Under the pieces are notes generated by a model, which did not search any database, was not told the origin of the DNA, and saw only the letters and a program-made list of their open reading frames with translations. This document shows, piece after piece, positions 28,201 to 40,200 of a DNA stretch of 64,000 bases. The stretch is from Rhizobiales bacterium GAS188. Lineage in GTDB: Bacteria; Pseudomonadota; Alphaproteobacteria; Rhizobiales; Beijerinckiaceae. A program made the position numbers and the translations under genes. The stretch lies in contig FNSS01000001.1 in assembly GCA_900104855.1 (NCBI GenBank), positions 744,001 through 808,000 on the forward strand, given 5' to 3'. Position 1 is the stretch's first letter, and each line of letters starts with the position of its first letter.

Positions 28201-31200
28201 GGGAAGATCTTTGAGCGTGCTCCTCCAGAACGCCAGCTGGCGCGCAATCGCGCTCTCGCCATCCCCCTCATCCCCCAACAGCTCCTGCTGCCACAGCGTG
28301 TAGTCGGCATACTGCACCGGCAAGGGCGCCAAATCAGGCGCTTGCCCCTTGCAGCGGGCCCTATAGGCCGCCACAAGGTCGCGCCCCAGCGGCGCCATCG
28401 ACCAGCCGTCCCCCGCAATATGATGCAGCAACAGCAGCAGCACGTGCTCGCGCTCGCCCAGCACAAACAGATGCGCCCGCAGCGGCGGCTCCCTGGCCAG
28501 ATCAAACCCACGTCGCGCCGCGCCGGCCAAGGCTTCAGCAACTGAAGCCTCGCTGATCGACACCACTTCAAGCCGCGGCGCCGCCTGCGATGCCGCAAGT
28601 ATCTGCTGATACGGAACCCCGTCTCGCTCGGGAAAGATGGTGCGCAAGCTCTCGTGGCGCTCGACCACATCGGCAAGCGCCGCCGCCAGGGCCGCATGGT
28701 CGAGCTCATGCCTAAGCCGCAGCGCAATCGGGATCAGATAGACCGCATCGAGACCTTCCAGCCGGTTGAGAAACCATAGCCGCCGCTGCGCAAAGGACAG
28801 CGGGATCTCGGCCGGACGAGTGCGGGCACGCAATGCCAGCCGCACCGCCCGCCCGCCGGTAAGATGGCTGGCAACCCCCGCAACCGTCGGCGCCTCAAAC
28901 AGATCGCGGATCGAGACCTCGATGTTGAGCGCAGCGCGGACGCGGCTGATCAGCCGCATCGCCAATAGCGAATGACCGCCAAGCTCGAAGAAATTGTCGT
29001 CGATGCCGACCCGCTCAAGCCCCAGCGTCTCGGCAAACAGCCCACACAGCATCTCCTCCTGCGGCGTGCGCGGAGAACGCGATGCTCCCTTCGCACCAAG
29101 CTCCGGCGCCGGCAGCGCCTTGCGGTCAAGCTTGCCGTTGGGCGTGAGCGGAAGCTTCTCCAGCACCACAAATGCCGACGGCACCATGTAGTCAGGCAGC
29201 TGCGCCGACAAATGCGCACGCAGCTCGCCCACTCCAGGCACAACATGCCCAGCTCGCCCCACCACATACCCAACCAGACGCTTCTGCCCGGCAACATCCT
29301 CCCGCAAAATAACCGCAGCCTGCCCAACCCCAGCATACCGCGTCAGCGCCGCCTCGATCTCCCCAGGCTCAATCCGGAAACCGCGCAGCTTGACCTGCGC
29401 ATCCGCGCGACCCACAAACTCCAGAACCCCGTCCGAACGCCAGCGCGCCAAGTCCCCGCTCCGGTACATCCGGCTCCCGGCCGCACCATACGGGTCCGCT
29501 ACAAACCGCTCCCCCGTCAGGCCCGGCCGGCCTAAATACCCACGCGCAAGACCCGCCCCCGCAATGTAGAGCTCCCCAACAACCCCAGCAGGTACAGGCT
29601 GCAATCCTCCATCCAAAACGTAAACCCGCGTGTTCCAGATCGGGCGGCCGATCGGCATCGTTCCGTAATCGGGGTCACTGGATCGAACATCGTAGGTCGT
29701 ACTGCCGCACGTCGTTTCGGTGGGGCCATAGTGAACAATGAGCTTGGTCTGTGGGACGTGACCTCGCCAGGGAGCAAGATGGGTGCCGCTTACGCTCTCG
29801 CCGCCCACGACAATGCAGTGGGTCAATCCGGAAAGGCGCTCGATAGGCCCGGATTGGTTGAGCATGTCGAGGTGCGAAGGGGTAAGCTTGAGCAGGCTGA
29901 AATCGCCTGTGCTTGCGTACCGATCTGCCAATAGTTGCAATTGATCTTGCTCGGGCACCAGCATGACGAGCTTGCCCGTGAACAGTGGCGGGAAAAGTGC
30001 GGTGACGGTGGCATCGAACGCCAACGAATTGAGTATCGGCGCTCCGGTCCCCAGATGTAATGGGCAGGTCCGGATTGCCCACGCAACGTAATTGGTAATC
30101 GAGGCATGATCGACCACGACCCCCTTGGGAGTGCCGGTGGACCCAGAGGTATAGATGACGTAGGCGGGATGCTGCGGAAGGAGCGTGATCGTCGGCGCGC
30201 TAGTGGCCTGCAAGGCGATTGCAGGCCAGTCGTCATCCAGGCGCACAACGCGTGCGCTAAGCGCCGGCAACCGAGCGATAAGTGCAGCTTGCGTCAACAG
30301 CACCGACGCGCGAGCGTCGTCCAGCATGAAGCAGAGCCGATCGGGTGGATAATCGGGATCGAGCGGCAGATAGGCGCCGCCGGCCTTGAGGATGCCGAGG
30401 AGCCCGACGATCATCTCCAGCGAGCGCTCGAGGCACAGTCCCACGATCACTTCGGGACCCACGCCCAGCGCCCGCAGATGATGCGCCAGCTGGTTGGCGC
30501 GGGCCTCGAGCTCGCCGTAGCTGAGCTGCGTGTCCTCGAACACCACCGCCACCGCATCCGGCGTCTTTGTCGCCTGCGCCGAAAACAGCTCAGGCAGGCT
30601 CGCAGCCGGAAGCGCATGCGCAGTATCATTCCACTCATGAAGAATGGTGCGGCGCTCCTCCGTGCCGAGAATGTCGAGCGAGCCGATCGGCCGATCCGCG
30701 TGCGCAATCGCAGCCTCCAGCAGCCGAATGAAACGCTCCGCCAGCGCCACCACACTGGCGCGATCAAACAAATCGGTGGCGTATTCCAGTCCGCCCCCGA
30801 TCCCCTCCGGCGTGCCGTCTCGGCCGCGCCGCTCACGCAGGCTCAGGGTCAAGGCAAACTTGGCAGCGGCTGTGTCGAGCGGCTCCGGCGCAGCGCTCAG
30901 TTCCGCCAGGTCGAACCCCGCCAGGTCGAACCCCAGATCGGGGTTGTTCTGCAACACCAGCATCACCTGGAACAGCGGATGGCGCGCAAGCGAGCGCGCC
31001 GGGTTGAGCACCTCCACCAAGTGCTCGAACGGCACATCCTGATGGCTGTAGGCCGCCAGATTGCCGGCTCGTACCCGGCCAATCAGCTCGCGTAAGCTCG
31101 GATCGCCCGAGGTATCGGTGCGCAGCACCAGCGTGTTGACAAAAAAGCCGACGAGATCATCGAGCGCGCTGTCGGTGCGCCCGGCAATCGGGCTGCCGAG

Positions 31201-34200
31201 CACAATGTCGCTGCCACACCCCAGCCGGGTCAGCAACGCCGCCAGCCCAGCCTGCAACACCATGAACAGGCTCGCCCCACTCTCGCGCGCCAGCCCCAGC
31301 AACGCGCGATGCAGATCAGGCGTCAGCGTGAAGGCTATGCTGTCGCCGCGATAGCTCGACACCGCCGGCCGTGGCCGGTCGCTCGGCAGATCAATCTGCT
31401 CGGGAAGATCTTTGAGCGTGCTCCTCCAGAACGCCAGCTGGCGCGCAATCGCGCTCTCGCCATCCCCCTCATCCCCCAACAGCTCCTGCTGCCACAGCGT
31501 GTAGTCGGCATACTGCACCGGCAAGGGCGCCAAATCAGGCGCTTGCCCCTTGCAGCGGGCCCTATAGGCCGCCACAAGGTCGCGCCCCAGCGGCGCCATC
31601 GACCAGCCGTCCCCCGCAATATGATGCAGCAACAGCAGCAGCACGTGCTCGCGCTCGCCCAGCACAAACAGATGCGCCCGCAGCGGCGGCTCCCTGGCCA
31701 GATCAAACCCACGTCGCGCCGCGCCGGCCAAGGCTTCAGCAACTGAAGCCTCGCTGATCGACACCACTTCAAGCCGCGGCGCCGCCTGCGAGGCCGCAAG
31801 TATCTGCTGATACGGAACCCCGTCTCGCTCGGGAAAGATGGTGCGCAAGCTCTCGTGGCGCTCAACCACATCGGCAAGCGCCGCCGCCAGGGCCGCAGGG
31901 TCGAGCTCATGCCTAAGCCGCAGCGCAATCGGGATCAGATAGACCGCACTAAGACCTTCCAGCCGGTTGAGAAACCATAGCCGCCGCTGCGCAAAGGACA
32001 GCGGGATCTCGGCCGGACGAGTGCGGGCACGCAATGCCAGCCGCACCGCCCGCCCGCCGGTAAGATGGCCGGCAACCCCCGCAACCGTCGGCGCCTCAAA
32101 CAGATCGCGGATCGAGACCTCGATGTTGAGCGCAGCGCGGACGCGGCTGATCAGCCGCATCGCCAATAGCGAATGACCGCCAAGCTCGAAGAAATTGTCG
32201 TCGATGCCGACCCGCTCGAGCCCCAGCGTCTCGGCAAACAGCCCGCACAGCATCTCCTCCTGCGGCGTGCGCGCAGAACGCGATGCTCCCTTCGCACCAA
32301 GCTCCGGCGCCGGCAGCGCCTTGCGGTCAAGCTTGCCGTTGGGCGTGAGCGGAAGCTTCTCCAGCACCACAAATGCCGACGGCACCATGTAGTCAGGCAG
32401 CTGCGCCGACAAATGCGCACGCAGCTCAGAAGCCCCAGGCACAACATGCCCGGCAGGCGCAACCACATAGCCGACCAGCTGCTTCTCACCAGGCCGGTCC
32501 TCCCGCGCAATCACCGCCGCCTGGGCAACGCCAGGGTGCCTGGCCAGCACCGCCTCAACCTCGCCGGGCTCGATGCGGAAGCCGCGGATCTTCACCTGCT
32601 CGTCGGCACGACCCAGGAAGTCCAAGATCCCCTCGGGGCGCCACTTCGCCAGGTCCCCGGTCCGATACATCCGGCTCCCCGCCGGACCAAACGGATCCGC
32701 AACAAAGCGCTCAGCGCTCAGCCCAGGACGCCTCAGATAGCCACGCGCAAGTCCAGCCCCGGCTATGTAAAGCTCACCCGCGACACCGACCGGAACAGGA
32801 CACAGCCCACCGTCGAGGACATAGGCTCGCATGCCGGCGATGGGCTTGCCGATTGGCACGCCGACCCCTGGCACATCTTCCTGCACCCATGCCGCCGCAT
32901 CCCAAAATTCGGACGTGCCGTAGACGTTCAGGAGAAGTGCCTTCGGGAATTTCTTACGAAAGCCCTCCACGAGATCTGATGTTAAGGATTCGCCACTGCA
33001 CGACCAATATTCAAGGCAGGACAGGCGCTGTCGCATCTCATCTTGAGAATCGAGTATGGCGCGCAATAATGACGGAACAAGAACAATGCGGGTTGCGTGG
33101 TGAGTAGCAAGTAGGCCAATAAGGCCGTTGATGTCCGTAGCAAATCTCTGCGGAACAATTACGGCGCGCTGCCCAGCCGTCAGGGGCATGAAGATTTCCC
33201 AGAGAAAATCGATAAAATTGGGTGTTGTTTTCTGCGCGTAGACCGCTTCCGGTCCGGCTGCTCTCGTGTCCCATTGCAAGCGGCTGGCGATCGCCCTGTT
33301 GGTGCCCAACACTCCTTTTGGCTTGCCTGTCGAACCTGAGGTGTAGAGGACGTAGGCGGGGTGGCGGGGCGAAAGGGGGCAGGTGCGGTCCGCATCGCTG
33401 GGATTGGTGTCGAGGGCTTGGGCAAGCGCCTCCACGGTCTTGGGCTCGTCGATGAGCAGCAACTTGACCGGCGGCAGGCTGGCTGCGACCGTGCCCGAGG
33501 TGATCAAGCACACCGGCTCGGCGTCCTCGACCATGAATGACAGCCGCTCTTTGGGATAGTCGGTGTCGAGCGGCAGGTAGGCGGCCCCGGCCTTGAGGAT
33601 CGCCAAGAGGCCGATCACCAGCTCCAGCGAACGCAGCAAGGCGAGACCCACGATGCTCTCGGGCCCCACGCCCTGCCCGATCAGCAGATGCGCCAACCGG
33701 TTGGCCCTGGCATTAAGCTCGCCATAGCTGAGGGACATATCCTCGAACACCAGCGCCACGGCCTCCGGCGTCCGCGCCACCTGTTGCTCAAACAGCTCAG
33801 GCAGGGTCGCCTCGGGCACCGCATGCGAGGTCGCGTTCCACTCCTCAAGGATGCGCCGGCGCTCCTCAGGGGTCAGGATCTCGATCTCGGAGATCCGGCG
33901 CGACGGATCGACCGCAATCCCCTCCAACAGACGTTCGAAGCAGCCCGCAAGCCGCTCAACCGTCACACGATCGAACAGGTCCGTGGCATATTCGATGCGC
34001 CCCACAATGCCCTGCGCCGTGCCACCCGATCCGCGACGCTCGCTAAGGCTCAAGGCAAGGTCGAACTTCGCCGTATCCGTGCCGACCGCTTCGGACGTGA
34101 CCACCAAGCCGGGCAGCTCGAAGCCAGCCCGCACATTGTTCTGCAGCACCAAGCACACTTGGAACAGAGGGTGGCGGCCCAGCGAGCGCAGCGGGTTCAG

Positions 34201-37200
34201 CAGTTCCACCAGACGCTCGAAGGAAAGGTCCTGATGCTCATAGGCCGCAAGGTCATCGGCTCGAACCCGAGCCAGCAGCTCGCTGAAGCGCGGATTGCCC
34301 GAGGTGTCTGTGCGCAGCACTAGGGCGTTGAGAAAGAAGCCGACGAGATCGTCCAGCGCATCGTCGGTGCGCCCCGCGATCGGGCTGCCAAGCGGAATGT
34401 CGGTGCCGGCACCAAGCCGCGTCAGCAAGGCAGCCAAGCCAGCTTGCAGCACCATGAACAGGCTCGCCTGGCCCTCCCGCGCCACACCCAGTAGCTGCTC
34501 ATGTAAACGCGCATCGAGCCGCAATGGCAGGCTCCCGCCACGGTAGCTCGCAACCGCAGGGCGGGCACGGTCGACCGGAAGGTTGAGCTGATCCGGCAGG
34601 CCCGCCAGCCGCTCGCGCCAATAGCCGAGCTGACCCGCGATCAGGCTGTCCGCATCCCCCTCATCGCCCAGAAGCTCCTGCTGCCACAGCGTGTAGTCGG
34701 CATACTGCACCGGCAGAGGTGACCAATCAGGCGCTTGCCCCTTGCAGCGGGCCCTATAGGCCGCCACAAGGTCCCGCCCCAGCGGCGCCATCGACCAGCC
34801 GTCCCCCGCAATATGATGCAGCAACAGCAGCAGCACGTGCTCGCGCTCGCCCAGCACAAACAGATGCGCCCGCAGCGGCGGCTCCCTGGCCAGATCAAAC
34901 CCACGTCGCGCCGCGCCGGCCAAGGCTTCAGCAACTGAAGCCTCGCTGATCGACACCACTTCAAGCCGCGGCGCCGCCTGCGATGCCGCAAGTATCTGCT
35001 GATACGGAACCCCGTCTCGCTCGGGAAAGATGGTGCGCAAGCTCTCGTGGCGCTCGACCACATCGGCAAGCGCCGCCGCCAGGGCCGCAGGGTCGAGCTC
35101 ATGCCTAAGCCGCAGCGCAATCGGGATCAGATAGACCGCATCGAGACCTTCCAGCCGGTTGAGAAACCATAGCCGCCGCTGCGCAAAGGACAGCGGGATC
35201 TCGGCCGGACGAGTGCGGGCACGCAATGCCAGCCGCACCGCCCGCCCGCCGGTAAGATGGCTGGCAACCCCCGCAACCGTCGGCGCCTCAAACAGATCGC
35301 GGATCGAGACCTCGATGTTGAGCGCAGCGCGGACGCGGCTGATCAGCCGCATCGCCAATAGCGAATGACCGCCAAGCTCGAAGAAATTGTCGTCGATGCC
35401 GACCCGCTCAAGCCCCAGCGTCTCGGCAAACAGCCCACACAGCATCTCCTCCTGCGGCGTGCGCGCAGGACGCGATGCTCCCTTCGCCCCAAGCTCCGGC
35501 GCCGGTAGCGCCTTGCGGTCGAGCTTCCCATTCGCTGTGAGCGGAAGCTTCTCCAGCACCACAAATGCCGACGGCACCATGTAGTCGGGAAGGCTGCGCC
35601 CAAGATGCGTCCGCAGGTCGACAACGTCGATCACCGCATCAGGAGCAGCAACCACATAGCCGATCAGCCGCTTGTTCCCCGGCGCATCTTCGCGGGCAAC
35701 CACGGCGGCACCAGCGACGGTCTCATGCCGCATCAATATCGCCTCGATCTCGCCCGGCTCGATGCGGAAGCCGCGGACCTTCACCTGCGCATCGCCGCGC
35801 CCGATGAAATCCAGCACCCCATCGGCGCGCCAGCGCGCCAAATCCCCGCTCCGGTACATCCGGCTCCCAGCCGCACCATACGGATCCGCTACAAACCGCT
35901 CCCCCGTCAGGCCCGGCCGGCCTAAATACCCACGCGCAAGACCCGCCCCCGCAATGTAGAGCTCCCCAACAACCCCAGCAGGTACAGGCTGCAATCCTCC
36001 ATCCAAAACGTAAACCCGCGTGTTCCAGATCGGGCGGCCGATCGGCATCGTTCCGTAATCGGGGTCACTGGATCGAACATCGTAGGTCGTACTGCCGCAC
36101 GTCGTTTCGGTGGGGCCATAGTGAACAATGAGCTTGGTCTGTGGGACGTGACCTCGCCAGGGAGCAAGATGGGTGCCGCTTACGCTCTCGCCGCCCACGA
36201 CAATGCAGTGGGTCAATCCGGAAAGGCGCTCGATAGGCCCGGATTGGTTGAGCATGTCGAGGTGCGAAGGGGTAAGCTTGAGCAGGCTGAAATCGCCTGT
36301 GCTTGCGTACCGATCTGCCAATAGTTGCAATTGATCTTGCTCGGGCACCAGCATGACGAGCTTGCCCGTGAACAGTGGCGGGAAAAGTGCGGTGACGGTG
36401 GCATCGAACGCCAACGAATTGAGTATCGGCGCTCCGGTCCCCAGATGTAATGGGCAGGTCCGGATTGCCCACGCAACGTAATTGGTAATCGAGGCATGAT
36501 CGACCACGACCCCCTTGGGAGTGCCGGTGGACCCAGAGGTATAGATGACGTAGGCGGGATGCTGCGGATGGAGCGTGATCCTCGGCGCGGTAGTGGCCTG
36601 CAAGGCGATTGCAGGCCAGTCGTCATCCAGGCGCACAACGCGTGCGCTAAGCGCCGGCAACCGAGCGATAAGTGCAGCTTGCGTCAACAGCACCGACGCG
36701 CGAGCGTCGTCCAGCATGAAGCAGAGCCGATCGGGTGGATAATCGGGATCGAGCGGCAGATAGGCGCCGCCGGCCTTGAGGATGCCGAGGAGCCCGATAA
36801 TCATCTCCAGCGAGCGCTCGAGGCACAGTCCCACGATCACTTCGGGACCCACGCCCAGCGCCCGCAGATGATGCGCCAGCTGGTTGGCGCGGGCCTCGAG
36901 CTCGCCGTAGCTGAGCTGCGTGTCCTCGAACACCACCGCCACCGCATCCGGCGTCTTTGTCGCCTGCGCCGAAAACAGCTCCGGCAAGCTCGCAAGTGGG
37001 ATCGCATGCGCAGTATCATTCCACTCATGAAGAATGGTGCGGCGCTCCTCCGTGCCGAGAATGTCGAGCGAGCCGATCGGCCGATCCGCGTGCGCAATCG
37101 CAGCCTCCAGCAACCGAATGAAACGCTCCGCCAGCGCCGCCACACTGGCGCGATCGAACAAATCGGTGGCGTATTCCAGTCCGCCCCCGATCCCCTCCGG

Positions 37201-40200
37201 CGTGCCGTCTCGGCCGCGCCGCTCACGCAGGCTCAGGGTCAAGTCAAACTTGGCAGCGGCTGTGTCGAGCGGCTCCGGCGCAGCGCTCAGTTCCGCCAGG
37301 TCGAACCCCGCCAGGTCGAACCCCAGATCGGGGTTGTTCTGCAACACCAGCATCACCTGGAACAGCGGATGGCGCGCAAGCGAGCGCGCCGGGTTGAGCA
37401 CCTCCACCAAGTGCTCGAACGGCACATCCTGATGGCTGTAGGCCGCCAGATTGCCGGCTCGTACCCGGCCAATCAGCTCGCGCAAGCTCGGATCGCCCGA
37501 GGTATCGGTGCGCAGCACCAGCGTGTTGACAAAAAAGCCGACGAGATCATCGAGCGCGCTGTCGGTGCGCCCGGCAATCGGGCTGCCGAGCACAATGTCG
37601 CTGCCACACCCCAGCCGGGTCAGCAACGCCGCCAGCCCAGCCTGCAACACCATGAACAGGCTCGCCCCACTCTCGCGCGCCAGCCCCAGCAACGCGCGAT
37701 GCAGATCAGGCGTCAGCGTGAAGGCTATGCTGTCGCCGCGATAGCTCGACACCGCCGGCCGTGGCCGGTCGCTCGGCAGATCAATCTGCTCGGGAAGATC
37801 TTTGAGCGTGCTCCTCCAGAACGCCAGCTGGCGCGCAATCGCGCTCTCGCCATCCCCCTCATCCCCCAACAGCTCCTGCTGCCACAGCGTGTAGTCGGCA
37901 TACTGCACCGGCAAGGGCGCCAAATCAGGCGCTTGCCCCTTGCAGCGGGCCCTATAGGCCGCCACAAGGTCGCGCCCCAGCGGCGCCATCGACCAGCCGT
38001 CCCCCGCAATATGATGCAGCAACAGCAGCAGCACGTGCTCGCGCTCGCCCAGCACAAACAGATGCGCCCGCAGCGGCGGCTCCCTGGCCAGATCAAACCC
38101 ACGTCGCGCCGCGCCGGCCAAGGCTTCAGCAACTGAAGCCTCGCTGATCGACACCACGTCAAGCCGCGGCGCCGCCTGCGATGCCGCAAGTATCTGCTGA
38201 TACGGAACCCCGTCTCGCTCGGGAAAGATGGTGCGCAAGCTCTCGTGGCGCTCGACCACATCGGCAAGCGCCGCCGCCAGGGCCGCAGGGTCGAGCTCAT
38301 GCCTAAGCCGCAGCGCAATCGGGATCAGATAGACCGCACTAAGACCTTCCAGCCGGTTGAGAAACCACAGCCGCCGCTGCGCAAAGGACAGCGGGATCTC
38401 GGCCGGACGAGTGCGGGCACGCAATGCCAGCCGCACCGCCCGCCCGCCGGTAAGATGGCCGGCAACCCCCGCAACCGTCGGCGCCTCAAACAGATCGCGG
38501 ATCGAGACCTCGATGTTGAGCGTAGCGCGGACGCGGCTGATCAGCCGCATCGCCAATAGCGAATGACCGCCAAGCTCGAAGAAATTGTCGTCGATGCCGA
38601 CCCGCTCAAGCCTCAGCGTCTCGGCAAACAGCCCACACAGCATCTCCTCCTGCGGCGTGCGCGGAGAACGCGATGCTCCCTTCGCACCAAGCTCCGGCGC
38701 CGGCAGCGCCTTGCGGTCAAGCTTGCCGTTGGGCGTGAGCGGAAGCTTCTCCAGCACCACAAATGCCGACGGCACCATGTAGTCAGGCAGCTGCGCCGAC
38801 AAATGCGCACGCAGCTCAGAAGCCCCAGGCACAACATGCCCAGCTCGCCCCACCACATACCCAACCAGACGCTTCTGCCCGGCAACATCCTCCCGCAAAA
38901 TAACCGCAGCCTGCCCAACCCCAGCATACCGCGTCAGCGCCGCCTCGATCTCCCCAGGCTCAATCCGGAAACCGCGCAGCTTGACCTGCGCATCCGCGCG
39001 ACCCACAAACTCCAGAACCCCGTCCGAACGCCAGCGCGCCAAATCGCCGCTCCGGTACATCCGGCTCCCGGCCGCACCATACGGGTCCGCCACAAACCGT
39101 TCCGCCGTCAAACCAGCCCGGCCGACATACCCGCGCGCAAGACCTGCCCCCGCAATGTAAAGCTCCCCAACTACCCCAGCAGGTACAGGTTGCAACCCAG
39201 CATCAAGTACGTAAATCCGCGTGTTCCAGATCGGACGCCCTATCGGAGCAATCGCATCTGTTAGGTCGCCCAGCTCGAGTGACTGCGCTGCGATCTCAAT
39301 CGTAGTTTCCGTCGGCCCGTAAAGATTGACCAAGCATACGTCCCAAGCTGACATCACCTCGCGAGCCAATGCAGAAGGGAGAGGCTCTCCTCCAACAAAG
39401 ACGGTTTTCAGATTGTCCTTTCGATCCCGCGCCCTCTTCAAAGGCACTGCCGCAAGCAGGGAAGGAACCAATTGCGCAATCGTAACCCCGCACTGCTTGC
39501 AGTATGTCTGGAGCTGAGCTGGGTCCTGGGCCACATGTACTGGTGCAACGCACACTTCGCTGCCCGAAAGAAGCGGCAGCCAGACTTCCCACTCGGCCGC
39601 ATCAAAGCTGATCCCTGTTCGCCCAAGAATCACATCGTCGGCACCAACTGGATACTCTGCCATCATCCAGGACATGTGATTGACGACACTGGAATGATTG
39701 ACGCAGACGCCTTTTGGCGCGCCGGTCGAGCCCGAGGTATAGATGACGTAGGCCGGGTTCTGCGGATCAAGCTCAAGCTCCGGCGCGCTGCGCGGCTGTT
39801 CGGCAATCACAGCGGCATCGACATCCAGCAGCACCCGCCTGCCGCTCACCACCGGCAGTCGATCGCACAGCTCCGACTGGCTCACCAGCACCCCCGCCTT
39901 GGCATCCGCCAGCATGAAGGCCAGTCGCTCCACCGGGTAATTCGGATCGAGCGGCAGATAGGCGCCGCCGGCCTTGAGGATGCCGAGGAGCCCGATAATC
40001 ATCTCCAGCGAGCGCTCGAGGCACAGTCCCACGATCACTTCGGGACCCACGCCCAGCGCCTGCAGATGATGCGCCAGCTGGTTGGCGCGGGCCTCGAGCT
40101 CGCCGTAGCTGAGCTGCGTGTCCTCGAACACCACCGCCACCGCATCCGGCGTCTTTGTCGCCTGCGCCGAAAACAGCTCCGGCAGGCTCGCAGCCGGAAG

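Noticed and set aside
25681-28842. Dual condensation/epimerization domains giving further D-residues
   Set aside because: The condensation domains show the ordinary single HHIAGDGWS motif and no extended N-terminal His motif was seen; only module 3 has an epimerase.
36496-38136. Long plus-strand open frames opposite the NRPS (also 23743-25383, 39472-41118, 20545-21969, 47461-48885, 50317-51669)
   Set aside because: They recur at the same place in every module, are rich in Arg/Gln/His, and are antisense shadows of high-G+C repeated coding sequence with no family resemblance.
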